DNA from: Elymus sibiricus
Lineage: Eukaryota; Streptophyta; Magnoliopsida; Poales; Poaceae
Assembly: GCA_039707655.1 (NCBI GenBank)
Contig: CM077674.1
Coordinates: 235,329,904-235,393,903, forward strand
Length of the DNA: 64,000 nt
Reading direction: 5' to 3'
Shown here: piece by piece, positions 22,036 to 34,263 of the stretch
How the letters are laid out: each line of letters begins with the position of its first letter
Numbering within the stretch: position 1 is the stretch's first letter
The notes under the pieces: generated by a model
Told to the model about the DNA's origin: nothing
Databases searched by the model: none
The model's input: only the letters and a program-made list of their open reading frames with translations
Program-made: the position numbers and the translations under genes

Positions 22036-22180
22036 GGAGCTCCATGGGGTTGCAAGAGTAAGTGGTCGTGAAGAGTTCCGCCTCCAAAGTTTCACTGCAT
22101 GAAAAGAGGTGGTGACATGCGCTAAATAGTATGCTACATGTATGTTCATAAAGCTCCATCATCAGAGAAAGATCCATTTG
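22036..22180 (-). pseudogene. second LINE RNase H fragment
   Basis: The minus strand reads SILFSACHHLFSCSETLEAE, close in pattern to the CRHLFTYTSALEAK stretch at 20.7 kb, so this is a second, shorter piece of the same domain type. It is truncated on both sides. Confidence 0.45.
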
Positions 22181-22356
22181 TATTCCTTAAGATTTAACCA
22201 TTGGAGAAATTTTGTAAAAGTAGGAAAATACTTTTTTTCTTAACATTAAAGGTTGAACATGTCACAATTAAAAATCCACTTAAAAACGCTAATGAATGTT
22301 TTATGGTAGGCTCTCATATTTAGGTCGAACAAATTGTGGTGCACCAAGCTAGTAAA

Positions 22357-25300
22357 TGTAACACCCCAATAGTTAAGCTACAGTGATCTCACACTAATGA
22401 TGCCATGTCATCTTAAATTGCTAAGCTTAATTGTCTCTGGATAAAAACCAAACTCAATTTCAAATTCAAATTGCAAGTAAAATTATCATTTCTTCAAACT
22501 ATAAAACAAAAAATGTTGGTTGGGTTGCAAATATTCACTAAGTAATTGTCATCAATGTACCAACATCATTTGGATATTTAAAATGCCCTTAACCTCTGTA
22601 AAACAGAGCCAGCAGCCTTAAATTGAGCCATTTCATATCAAACAAATATTTAAACTATACAAAATAAATTGAAAATTTGTGGGCTACTTCAATATATAGC
22701 CTAGTATTTATGAGCCAAATACCATGTGGGACAAAAATCAATTGATATTTAATTAAATTGCAAAATAGAGACAAAAAAGAAAACAGAAAAGAAAAAGGGA
22801 AAAGATAAACGCGTACCTGTTCACCTGGGCTTCAAGTCAACAGTACGACCTGGCCCAGCCCAACTCCCCCTTTCTCCTACATCTGTTCACAGAGGCGTCG
22901 TGGACGGCCAGAGCGCGTCCATGGCGGGGGATCTCCACGTGCCGGCCATCCGCCCCCTGCCCCGCCTACAAGTCGACCCCGCGGCCTCTCTCGACGCCCG
23001 GCAAACCCTAGCTCGCCCACTTCTTCCCCCTCTCCCTCTAGATCCACCTCTGCGAGCTCACCTGAGCGAGCCCGTCGCCATGGCTCCGTCGTAGGCATGG
23101 CCACTGACCTCCCCTCGCCACGCCGCCGTGCCCACCAGCTCCGTCGTGCTCCCCTGCTTCGACTGCACCATCGACCTCAAGCCGCGCGCCTCCACGGCCT
23201 CTGGATCGAGCTCTTCTTCCTCTTCGGTCGCCGGCGCCACTCTGACAAACTGCATCGCCCCTGCTGTTCCTAAGCCCTCGCCGAGCCACCCTTGTGCTCC
23301 CCGGCGAGCATCACGTCCTTCCCCTCTGTTTCCCGCTCATTTCCATGCCCGTAGCCACCGCCACCATTGTTGCTGAAGCTAGCCGCCGCCGTTCGCTTCG
23401 CCGCCGCGGCCACCGCATGCCAAGCTCGCGTCCGAGCCCGCAGTCGTGCTCCTGGGCTCCCCTGGATCCCAACGCACCCTCCAGCTCGTCGTGTAGTGCC
23501 CTGCATCGCTGGATCCGTCGTCTCCTGACTCCGGCCGCCACCTCTGCTCGACGCCGCCGCCGTTGTAGGCCACCTCCGTCGCTGTTGTTTGCTCCATTGG
23601 GTGCGCGCTCGTCCCCTCGTTCGAACGAGCCTTCCCGCGCGCCAAATGGGCGCCGGAGACGCGAACCCGACGCCCTCCACTGTTCCTGTGGTCGTCGGAC
23701 CTTCGCCGCCGGCGCGCCACCGTGTCTGGGCACGGCTGGGTCACCGCCAGGTGGGACCCCCGTGTCAGGCCATTTAGTTAGCCACTAATGACCTATATAA
23801 AACATTAATTAAAATCAGCTTAGTCACTGACACTGACTGTTGGGCCCCACCTCCTAATTAACTTAATTAAGTTTAAATCTAAACATTGTTAACAGAACCA
23901 GTCACTGACCAGTGGGACCCACTGGTCAGGTTTGACCAGTCCGCAGTCAATTGTTGACTGCTGACCAGGCAATTGACTGGGCCCCTCTGGCTCCACCTGT
24001 CAGCCACACATGCACCTCTCTGGGTACACTCTCTGTGTACCCATAGCAATTATATTTATTATAATTTTGAATTAAAATAAATCCAGTAAATTCAGAAAAT
24101 CATTTAAACTTTAAAAATTCATATCAAATAATCCAGAACTCAGATGAACATAATTTATATATGAAAGTTGATCAAAAAAATATGAAGAATCTGAATATGC
24201 CATCCACATACATGTCGCACCCCTCTAACATAATGAACCTGGACATTTTGTATCAGGATCATCTGACCGAATAATACCTGGAGCTAGAAAAATATTACCA
24301 GATATTTTCCCCCTCCTTTTAAAATGTTTAGTGATGCATTAAAGCATATCATCAACACACTTTGCCATGACATGCATTTGTGTTGCATTTGTATGCCCGT
24401 TATTTATCTGTTTTCCCCCCTCTCCTCAATTCTTTTGGTAGACTCCGAGACTGCCGCTGACCCTGAGTACGACTACGTCGACGACCCGTCCTTCTCAGCA
24501 GAGCTTCCAGGCAAGCAAACCCCCTTAATCATTTCGATATCGCCAATTCTTCCCCTCTAATTCTTGCATTAGAGTAGTGTTGCAGATGTTGTTTTATCAT
24601 TAGATCCTAAACTACTGCATAGCCTGTCCTTGCTACTACTGTTGATACCTTACTTGTTATCCTATGTGCTTAGTATAGATATGCTAGAGTCCTATCAGTG
24701 GCCCTACACCCTTCTCCGTGTGCCATGCTATACTATCGGGTTGTGATCCACTCGGGGTGATGATCACAGATATACTTATACTATTACACTATACATGATA
24801 CATGATATGATTAAAGTCGGGTCGACTCGGAGAGTACCCGCGGGTGTTTCATTATGGTGGAATGACAGGGCAGGTGGAGACCACCTAGGAGAGATGTGGG
24901 CCTGGTCCCTGGTCAGTGTTCGCGGTTATTTCATAATAACACGCTTAACGAGATTTGGGTATTTGATCTGAGACTGCCACTGGCATATACGCACTAACCG
25001 CCGCGTGGGATAATGGTATATGGGGCCCTCGGCATCGTACGTTCCTCCCGAAAGCTCTGGCAGACGTCACACTTGAGCGGCACGCACCCGGGTGAGCTAG
25101 TTATGCCTGCTATGTATACAGAGATGGGCTTGGTCCCGGCCGTCCACGTAACGTGCAGGAGTGCTTAGGGTGATTGGTCCATGACCCCTTCGCGCTTAGG
25201 ATGTAGACCGGTGTGCTGACCTCTCTAGAGAGCCTAGGTAGGACTACGACATGTCGATTTGCCCGAGGCCGGGCATTACCCAAAAAAGTGTGTCCGGCTA

Positions 25301-26244
25301 GAGGTAATTGAGTGTATCGGGTTTTGTGGTGCACCCCTGCAGGGAAGTAAACCATTCGAATAGTCGTGTCCACGGTAACAGGACGACTTGGAGTTGTATC
25401 CCGACCTCTTACAACTAAAACCGGATACTTGTTGAAACACACCCAGATAACAGACAAATATACCCGGAGATCGTCTTCCCACAGGGTGGCGTGAAGAGGA
25501 TCTCTGGGCAGGATATTGCTATATGTTCGTACAAGATGATACCATATACGCTCCTCTCTTCTACTGCTGAAAGATGTAGTCTTCGTTAAGTTGAGCTTCT
25601 CCCCCTTATTCTGTCATTTCTACAGTTTAGTCCACAGATATTACTCCATTCCTTTGATACCGATGCATGTCTAGTATAGTTCTGATGTAAGTCTTGCGAG
25701 TACTTTGGATGAGTACTCACCGTTGCTTTGCTACTCTTTTAATTCGACCCGGTTGCTGCAACAGCTGGTAGGACAGCGGATGCAGGTTACCTGATGGTGC
25801 GTTCTACGTGGAGACCGATGACCAGGAGTAGTCCGGAGGTCCCAGGCAGGAGGCCTCGCCTTTCGATCTAGTGTCGTTGTTTTGCTCAGCCTTCTTAAGG
25901 CAAAACTTGTCTAACTATGTCTGTACTCAGATAATATTTGTTTTCATGACTGATGTATTATGGGTCCTTGTGACCCTGGCTTGTAATATAAAGATTTATG
26001 TTTAAATTTGTATCGTAGAGTTGTGTTGTGATATTGACATGAGTCACCGTTCGTGATCGTGCATGATGCTTGTTTGGTTAGTGCACGATTATAAACGGGA
26101 GCCCCGATGCTTCTCTTTGTTAGTGACATATTATGCAAGTGTTTCTTGTCCACTAACATTGTGACAGTATCTTTAGTGCATCGTCAATTCTTTCATCTAG
26201 TTACCTGTGACCTGCTTAAAAAAACGTCCATGACAGGGTGCTAT
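22357..26244. mobile_element. large unclassified repeat with TGTAACACCCC start
   Basis: The left end TGTAACACCCC (22357-22367) and a possible degenerate right end GGGTGCTA (26237-26244) would be an inverted pair; the intact form GGGTGTTACA is what I recall at the right end of a common grass repeat. The interior is alternately AT-rich and GC-rich (GC-rich 22820-23770) and has no transposase or polymerase motifs. All ORFs in 22.9-23.8 kb run on several frames at once in CCG-rich DNA and are not supported. A small open stretch near 24435-24510 (TAADPEYDYVDDPSFSAEL) has coding-like composition and is followed by a donor-like GGCAAG. No target duplication was found, so both the ends and the class are uncertain. 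Confidence 0.35.
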
Positions 26245-26689
26245 TTGCGGGTGAGTGGGTCTTGTAGCCCTTTGAGGGGTTATAATGGTGCCAGAGGTGT
26301 TATTCGTCTTTATAGTGATCGAGCCGTTTGCGACGAGAACTACAAGAAAAGAATCATTTTCAATTGGAAAATGGTTTAAATTTATAGTATAGCTTTTTTG
26401 GTTTATACATTTATAGTATAGCTAGGCTAGGCTTGATGATCATCCATGCCGGGCTCGATCTCATACCAAGCTTTGCAAAGTTCAAACATGAAAATACCAA
26501 GCCTAGGCCCGACTCGACGCCAAGAAAAAGCCTACTTTCATATTGAAAAATATTAAATACATAGATAAAAGATAAACTATTATACCTCCTGCCAAAACAA
26601 TATTGAACAACACACATTCTAGCTTTTGGGTTGGGGTGGTGCGTTTTTAGTTGATTGTGTCTACAATGTCCATCACTGTTTAGCATAGG
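26245..26689. other. intergenic DNA, nothing recognised
   Basis: Short direct repeat TTTATAGTATAGCT at about 26382-26422; otherwise no feature. Confidence 0.4.
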
Positions 26690-26950
26690 CCTCCAGAAGC
26701 TCCAGTGCATAGCGAACGGCTAAAGTTGGCTGATAATATCAAGAGAGGTCGGGGTAGACCGAATTTGACATGGGAGGAGTCCGTAAAGAGAGATCCGAAG
26801 GACTAGAGTATCACCAGAGAACTAGACATGGACAGGGGTGTGTGGAAGCTTGCTATCCATATGCCAGAACCATGAGTTGGTTGCGAGATCTTATGGGTTT
26901 CACCTCTAGCCCACCCCAACATGTTTGGGACTAAAGGTATTATTTGCATA
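26690..26950 (+). pseudogene. 3' end of an RTE-type LINE (truncated)
   Basis: One plus-strand frame reads RGRGRPNLTWEESVKRD, then an ELDMDRGVWKLAIHMPEP block that ends in a stop, followed by GGGTTTCACCTCTAGCCCACC and the CCCCAACATGTTTGGGACTAAAGG tail. Both the protein tail and this 3' UTR are what I know from plant RTE elements. The usual TTG-repeat tail is replaced by unrelated sequence. Confidence 0.6.
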
Positions 26951-28419
26951 GCAGAGAAGAATGCTAAGGCAATCGAGAAGATTGCTATCGAAGATATTGC
27001 GTGACGGAAGTGACCCCCAAAAATTGCTGACGCCAAGAAATTGCTACGGAGTGTCCGAGATTGTTGACTGCAATCGAGAAGAAAGAAGACGGAGAAAAGA
27101 TGTATCATTTTTCTTTCGTAGTTCTTTTTCTCTTATTTGAGTCACGGGACCACCGTACTACTAAGAGGGGTCGAAGTGTTTCGAAACTTATGTTTCTCTG
27201 ATGTTAAACCAAAACATATCCTAAGTGAGGTCTGAGAGAAATATCTTTGTGTTTCGAGACATTTACTTGTTAGCCAGAGACGATGATTTTCTAGGTTGCA
27301 AGAGAAATGCTCGAACCGAGGAGTCAACCTTACTTGTTCCTCAAGTAAAGTTGTTAGGTGCGTCTGAAATCCGATAGATACGTGTCGGTTGGCCATTGGC
27401 TGGACGTCGTGTCCTGAATGGTCATTTCCCCCTCGGGGTTGCTCCGGCTATAACAGACACCCCGCGCCTTCCGAGTTGGTTGGCTGCTCCGTGTGAATTT
27501 GACGAGTTGTCAGAGCACCCTCTCTCCGAAAGATTAGAGTTAATCCACCGAGAGAAAACCCCAGAGCCAAAAAACTAGATAATGGTTTAGCATCATAGAG
27601 ATCTAAGTCTAGTACGCTAGGCCTATTACTCTTGACAGCTGCTAACTCTCTAGACGGTTAGGCGCCAAAGTCTTCAGCAACCAAGAGTCATTGTGGTTGG
27701 CGAAGATAGCATGTGAAGGTTTTGGAGATCGCCTGAAGTATCTACCACGAGTAATCGACACAAGTTGACGAACTTGTTGTCGAGGAGAATAGAATGAAGA
27801 GATTTTATCTTCTGTGTTAAATCACAAGTCCCTCCAACCAGACGTAGCTCTTTTGTAGAAGAGTGCACTCGTCTACCAAATACCTTGTCGCCATCGAGCA
27901 CCACTGGTTTCATCTTCACTCCTGCAATACTTTCAGTAGTTTATCTTCTGTAGTGTTTCAATCATGTGATTTATCTTCGCTACTCGTAGTCGTTTTATTT
28001 CGATCACTTGTCTATCTGTTCCTAGACATTTTCTTTCATTGATTTGTTTCTGCGTAGTTTATTTTCCGCTGTTGTGTACTGAGAAATTTCAAGTTTTCGA
28101 AAGAAATTTTAAATATCCCATTCACCCCCCTACTCGATGTACTCTCGACCCTACACTCCTAGGTCTATTTCTCTTTACTGAAATCTTTGTTACGATTGCT
28201 ACTTTTGCTTTACCATTTTACTTTTCTACCTACTATCTCTATCACTTGCAGTTTAATCTTGTAACTAGCAAGACAAGGGGATTGACAACCCTCTTGCCGT
28301 GTTGGCGACAAGCTTATTTTGTGTTTTGTGTGCAGGCACCGTTCACTTTGTTTGCTGGGAGACTCCTTCTGGTTCGATAAACCTTGGTTCTCTAACCGAG
28401 GGAAATACTTACTGCTAGG
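26951..28419 (+). other. LTR-retrotransposon-like debris
   Basis: The stretch 27120-28140 has LTR-like composition, including a GGCTATAACAGACACC stretch, and ends in a CCCATTCACCCCCCTACT stretch that resembles the 3' end of LTRs common in wheat. Then 28300-28420 contains CTTGGTTCTCTAACCGAGGG and AAATACTTACTGC, a phrase I recall from internal leaders of Triticeae retrotransposons. No LTR pair or target duplication is visible and no coding domain is present. Confidence 0.3.
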
Positions 28420-31400
28420 TTACATCACCCTTACACTTGAGGGATCCGAACCACTCTTACGAGAGAGCAAGCAAGAGCCTACCACTAAGGGTGTAGAAAT
28501 CGGTGAAAGATGACGGTGTCCAACTACAACCAGTGACATCCCTAATGAATCCCCGCAAAAATTGGGGCATGATACACAAGAAAAAATATGGTTAGAATCT
28601 GCCGCCGCTCCACAAACAGGACATAGACCATCACTAGGTCCATGTCTCTTCTGCACTTTAACCCTTATGGTAGTCTATCATGCACAAGATGCCATAGGAT
28701 TTTTTTTATCTTGGTTGGCAGTTTGGCCTTCCAGATGTCCATAGCTTGAAATTGGGTGGCTCGTTATGTAAGCGTGGTATAAGGAGCCGGTAGAGAATTG
28801 CCCAGATTGTTCTAGATTCCAATGAAAGAGTACACATTTGAGGTTAGCAACACAACAATCAGAATGGCCGTGAGGTGACGCCACTCCTCCCTCTCTTCGG
28901 GTCTGAGGGTTCGCCGAAAAAGTGGCCGCCACTGACCCTGTATCCAAGTCTCACTAACTAGAGCATTTATATAACGGGCTATCGCAAACAGGCCTGGGAA
29001 CTCACTTGCCAGAGAGTTTTGGCCAATATAAACGTCTAACCAAAAGACTGTGGATTTTCCATTCCCAATGGTATGTCCCAACGCGAAGTAAATGATGAAT
29101 CTTGGTGATGGCTTTCCAGAATTGGGATCCACGCCTCTTGAAAGCTGCAGCTAGAGTTGTATGCTGAAGGTACTTATGCTTAATAATATCTAGCCATAGC
29201 CCCCTCACCGGTTAGGATCTTCCAAGCCCACTTGGTCATCAAACACTAGTTCATATGTTTGGTGTTAATGATGCCTAGGCCCCCCGCCTCCCTGGGGGCA
29301 CAAATGGTACTCTAGTGTACCATGTGGTATTTTTGCTTGCCTAATTCTTTGCCCCAGAAGAACGAGACCGCACTAAGTCGAATTTTGCATGCATGCCATC
29401 TTGGAGTAGGAAAAATCCCATGACAAACATCGCAGACTAGAGAGACATGCATTGATAAGGGTCGATTTTCCTCCGGCTGATGGTATCTCCCTACCCAAGG
29501 CTCAACCCTGCCGGCAACCCTGTCTGTGATAAATAGGAAGTCTTGATAGTCAGATGTTTGTTGGTGAGAGGAAGGCCGATGTACTTGACAGGGAAAGATC
29601 CAAGATTGCAATTCATCATGTGCGCAACCCAGAGCTTGTACTCCAAGGTACCTCCGGTGACGGAAGCCTCACTTTTGTCGGAGTTAATTTTGAGTCCCGA
29701 CATGGACTTGAAACACATCAACATGAACTTCAAATTGATCAGACTAACCGGTTCGTTTTGAATCAAAATGAGGGTACCGCCCACATATTGAAGGTGGGTA
29801 ATTCCTCCTTCGTGAATCTCGGGAAATACCCCGTGAAAATGCCCGACTATCTTATCTTAGCACCCTCTAAGCTGATAGCCAAAGCATCAACCACAAGGTT
29901 GAAGAGGAGCGGGGATATCGGGTCACCTTGACACACACACCCCTCGAGTTCCGAAAAAGCGCGCCAAGCTCCCCATTAATGTTAATGGCAGTTTGCCCGT
30001 CCTTGACAAGTTGCATGATCCAGCTAACCCATAATGGGTTAAAGCCTTTCTGAAACATAACTCCTTCAAGAAACTTCCAACTGGCGCGATCGTATGCCTT
30101 CTCAAAATCCAGTTTGAGGATAAAGGCGTTTTCCTTCTTCATGTGGGAAGTGTAGAGTACCTTGTGAAGAACCAAAATGCCCTTGGGGATACTTCTACCT
30201 CGGGTAAAGGCAGATTGGCTCGGGTCTATTACCCTGTTTGCAACCAGTGATAACTAGGTTGCAAACCCTTTGACAAGTAGTCTATGCTACATTGATCAAA
30301 GCAATGGGTCTACATTGCTTAATAGGGTCCGCCCCTGGAACATTAGGAAGCAAGGTGATAATATTAAAGTTTAATCGCCTCGACCTTTGGTAAAGTCATC
30401 AAGCAACTCAAACATCCGTGGGCCAACCATAGGCTAAAATCTTTTATAAAAAGTCACTGGGAACCCATCAGGACCCGGTGTAGTATTAGTACGCATGGAG
30501 GACAAGGCTAACTCAAGTTCCTTAGGAGTGAAAGGAGCCGTTAGCATTGTGTTTTCGTCGACGCTAACAGTCCAAGACTCCCCCTATGCGGACAATACCA
30601 ACTCTGCTCCTCCTTGCTCATTTGAGGCATCAATTCTCTATAGAAGGAGTAGGTATGTTATTGTAGTGCCTTTGGATCAGTGATATTATTGGAACCATTC
30701 CATAAATAAACTATACAACATCTCCTACGTCGACCGTTGGCAACTGTCTGGAAGTACGCGAAGTTGAGGTCTCCCTTTTCAATCCATGTTTGAGAGCCTC
30801 GCTGTCGCCAATAAATTTCTTCACAAAAGGTGATAAATACCATATCATCCTCAAGGCTGTATCCTAGATCTCACTCCGCCTCGGATAGCCCAGGCCCATC
30901 GGATACCATATCCAATTCCTGGATCTTAGGAGGGCACCACCAAGGTTAGCCCCCCACCCTCTAAGGTGATGTCACAGCCGCCTAATACAATGCTACCATC
31001 GGTCCATTGCATCAGGCAAGGGGCCAAACCGATGAGAAGGAGGATTGCAAGCAACAATCCATTTCTCGCGCACGACATCTAGGAAGCCGGGGTGTTCCCT
31101 CCATTGCACTTCAAAGAAAAGCTGAGAGCTCCATTGCCGACGAGTCTCACCGGAGTCGAATATTAGAGGGCAATGGTCAGAAGCTAGACGCATCGCGGCC
31201 TCAAGTGAACACGTGGGAAATTAACTCTCCCACTCTAGAGACCAAAACCCTGTCAAGGACACACCAAGTCGGGTCGAGCTGCTTATTGGTCCAAGTAATA
31301 CTAGTTCCAACACGTTGTAACTCCATAAGCTCCAGTCAACCTCCCAGTTATTAAAAGTGACCATTAGGTTCATGTTGATGGATTGCTTGTTTTTTGCTCT

Positions 31401-31909
31401 TTTCCAAGACATACCTCACCAAATTGAAATCCTCACCAATGGCCACGGGCAGTCGAGGCACAAATATTGTCATGTAATTCAACGAGGAAGTCAACAGATT
31501 TAGAGTGATCCGCTGAGCCATACACAATAACCAATTCCCATCTGAATTGGTTATTGCGTTGCACTACGACGACACTAATGAAGACCCTCGAGACATTGAA
31601 AGATTCCAACCAGACGCCCACCAGGATTCCTATTGATCGCCCGTTCGCCGACAACCAATTCCAAGTGAAGTCATCACCACCAATCGACCGAAGATCAACA
31701 ACGGAGATGGAGCTCTTAATGGTTTCTTGGATTCCAATGAAATCGAGCTTCTCCGCGTGCAAGGTTTTAGCCAGTTGACTCCTATGGTCAAGCCGGCCAA
31801 AGCCTCGCATATTCCATATCATGCCTCTCATAGGGCTTGAGGGGAACGGTCCCCGCCCCATCAACACATCGGCGAGGGGCTGTATAGCTCGATTATTAGA
31901 GATATTCAT
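28420..31909 (-). pseudogene. decayed L1-type LINE ORF2 (endonuclease, reverse transcriptase, zinc-binding C-terminus)
   Basis: Minus-strand order, from 31909 down: an APE-type endonuclease start (MIWNMRGFGRLDHRSQ, LDFIGIQETIK, WNWLSANGRSIGILVG), the endonuclease C-terminal SDHCPLIFD (about 31180), the fingers region (IEKGDLNFAYFQTVANGRRR, about 30770), reverse transcriptase FILKLDFEKAYDRASWKFL (about 30120), the linker FPVKYIGLPLTNKHL (about 29580), and a zf-RVT-like end (CPVCGAAADSNHIF, about 28620). Many frameshifts and stops separate these. The catalytic Y-x-D-D of the polymerase reads YVGG here (about 29790), so the active site is lost. The 3' tail and any target duplication are not visible. 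Confidence 0.8.
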
Positions 31910-31911
31910 GA

Positions 31912-32093
31912 AAGGAAAAAAGGACTTTCAGGACGTTATATTCGTTCATGAAGGCCGGGCTTCAAACTTTGATGCACATAATTTTGTTAGGAGCGTTTTA
32001 TCGCTGCATAATGGTCGTATATGTTTGGCTCACTGAGCTCCTGGGATGTATCCATTGTACCTTTGAACATTATTGAATAAAGACCACTATTTC
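31912..32093 (+). pseudogene. 3' end of a LINE in plus orientation (RNase H end and AATAAA-rich tail)
   Basis: The plus frame reads DFQDVIFVHEGRASNFDAH and then VRSVLSLHNGRICLAH followed by a stop, the usual C-terminal helix of plant LINE RNase H domains. The 3' UTR contains TTGAATAAAG and ends in a CTCAAAAAATAAAAAAC stretch. It sits head-to-head with the 5' part of the minus-strand L1. Confidence 0.5.
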
Positions 32094-32669
32094 CACTCAA
32101 AAAATAAAAAACTAACAAGTTGTCACTGAACAAAATTATTATTCCCATAATATAGGAAATATGTTTTTATGCATCTTCTGTTCAAACCGCCGCCGCACCT
32201 CAATTTCAGCAAGTACTCAACTGAGCAGTGCGTGACGGGTGGCACATGGATCTGTCTGCAAAGCTCAATATAAGCACCACTAGTCGTGATTAAGCTAGAT
32301 CAGGCATGAACTCAATTAGGATGAAAGCTGATGACAACTGAACCATGGCGCTTGAAATCAAGCCAGCCACCTCCTTGGGCCTTGGCATTGCAAGTTGGAT
32401 GTATGCATGAGCTGTCTGGCAGGGCAACCACATGACATGAAACAACAGGGGGATGGACTCACTTGATTGCTGTAGCACAGACGTCGCCATTCGAGACCAC
32501 CAAAACAGGGCATTTCATCAAAAAAGGAAACAGAGAGAGAAAGGAAAACTCATCAGCAAGAATGATAAGAGTTTCTAACCATGGCAGATCTTTTGTTGTC
32601 GACAAATGCAACATAATATGGTAGCCCTGATGGAATCCCTTCACCTACCGAAAGTGCTCTTCTAATCCC
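32094..32669. other. unidentified sequence, possibly minus-strand gene debris
   Basis: A minus-strand frame around 32459-32680 reads EGIPSGLPYYVAFVDN in one frame and FHQGYHIMLHLSTTKDLPW in another over the same bases. Only one can be real and I recognise neither. Confidence 0.25.
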
Positions 32670-32988
32670 GAGCTCACATGAGCTCGGGTGAATAGTAAAA
32701 TCAAAAAATATAGTAAAAAAATTCAAAAAATTCTGATTTTTTTTTGTGAGAAATATTGATGTTTTTTCCACATGCGTGCAAATTTTTATCACCATATGAC
32801 ATTCGTGGAAAATGTTTTGTAGCATCGATTTTGTTTTTTTTGCCACATTTTCCACGAATGTTATCTAGTGATGAAATTTTGCACGCATGTGAAAAAAACA
32901 TCAATGTTTCTAACAAAAAAAAATCAGATTTTTTTTATTTTTTTTACTTTTTTTTTGATTTTACTGTTCACCCGAGCTCACATGAGCT
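32670..32988. mobile_element. fold-back MITE, about 320 bp, nearly full-length inverted repeat
   Basis: The left arm (GAGCTCACATGAGCTCGGGTGAA, then an A-rich run, then ATTGATGTTTTTTCCACATGCG) reappears inverted in the right arm (CGCATGTGAAAAAAACATCAAT, then GTTCACCCGAGCTCACATGAGC). The arms meet around 32820-32850, so almost the whole element folds into one hairpin. It is non-coding. A target duplication is not clear. Confidence 0.78.
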
Positions 32989-34003
32989 GTCACCTATCTG
33001 CTACTTTGCTCCAGAACGTGCGGCCGGTGAATCGATGGAACATGCCGGTTGGTCTTATTCTAGGCTTTCACCACCTTTTACATGGAAAGTAATATACCTC
33101 AAAATTTATCTTGGTAGGGCCTTCCCTAGGGCAATTAACTTGATTCAAATCGCTCATCAGCCACTGTACTGTGCCACCGAGTGAAAGATGTCGGAGTTGG
33201 TCGGTGCTTAGACATAGTACACGAGTTTTTGGGTGCCTTTCGATACCAAACTCATGACCCTTTTCCATTCCACTCGTCAGATTCATATGTGCTTCATTTT
33301 ATAAGAAACACTATATTTATATGTGCTTACCTAACGAAAAACCTGTTTGGAGCTCGGGCGACAGGTAGCTCTTTATCCTGGCCGCCCTCTCGCATTGGGA
33401 TCCTGTTTGCTGGCGTCTGACAACCATGTATTCAAGTCATTTCCAATGTATAAGCTTATTTGGTCTCACGTCTTGGCCCACCTTGGCCGGTACTACAGCA
33501 TTAATTTCGCACTGGTTCCTGATGTCAGACGCACATGCACATGGGCCATTTGGTGCCAACATGAGCGCGGAATCATTACTATCGTTGTTACAAACAGTGA
33601 GCAGAAATACAAATGCAAGATTACCTACTCCATTAACTGGGTAAAGAAAAATCTTTGGTTATCCATTCCAGTAATTAACAGTGGACAATATATAGAAATA
33701 CGGAATCAACCGTCAGTATTTTGCATAGTTCAGACCGGGGGTTTTATACCAAAAATTAACAGAATGGCCTGACCTTGATTACAATGTGTTTTTGGAAGAA
33801 GCACTAAATCATGCAAATGCATATTCATGAACCCCAGCTATTGTCTGAACCATCCAATAACACACACTGAAAATTTTATGAATTGGAAGTACATAACAAA
33901 ATTTCTTACTGACAGTTGCTAGGATCACAATAAATAAAAACATTATATGTTTCTTTAGACAGTTGAACACATGTAAGTTTATCCACAAGTTAAACCTACC
34001 AAT
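32989..34003. other. intergenic DNA, no gene recognised
   Basis: Plus-strand frames at 33181-33420 and 33347-33772 have no known motifs. A TTTGGAGCTCGGGCGACAGG block at 33346-33365 is repeated in inverted form near 40.44 kb (see the inverted-repeat entry). Confidence 0.35.
33346..33420 (+). repeat. left copy of a distant inverted repeat (partner near 40380-40449)
   Basis: TTTGGAGCTCGGGCGACAGG and the following 50 bp match the complement of 40380-40449, which begins TTTGGTGCTCGAGCGACAGG, at roughly 75 percent by eye. Both share GACAGG, AGCTC, TATCC and TTGGGATC in the same order. This may be the end sequence of a Mutator-type element; no matching target duplication was found at the two sites. 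Confidence 0.4.
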
Positions 34004-34005
34004 TA

Positions 34006-34091
34006 CTCCCTCCGTATCAAAATATAAGACGGATTTTCACACTGTCATAGTGTAAAAAATCGTCTTATATTTTATTTTGATACAGGGGGAG
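34006..34091. mobile_element. Stowaway MITE, 86 bp
   Basis: Begins CTCCCTCCGTATCAAAATA and ends with its inverse (TATTTTGATACAGGGGGAG), flanked by TA on both sides (34004-34005, 34092-34093). This is diagnostic for Tc1/mariner-type Stowaway elements. Confidence 0.93.
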
Positions 34092-34263
34092 TAAAATTTA
34101 CGTGCTTAGCAGTAAATAATAATGTCTGTCAAGCTCACATTGTTCAGCAGAGATCTTTGCCGTGTTGTACACCTACCACATTCAGAATCTCGAATCCCGT
34201 AACTGCACAATGGACACAATTCTGAATCGATAAAACACAACTAGCAGCACAATTAAGGCGCAC

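Noticed and set aside
22877..23788. Cluster of long ORFs on both strands
   Set aside because: All six frames are open in CCG-rich DNA; none has a known motif and they lie inside a repeat.
32990..33180. A kinase-like exon (YFAPERAAGESMEHAG)
   Set aside because: Only a short superficial resemblance; no neighbouring kinase motifs or splice-supported exons.
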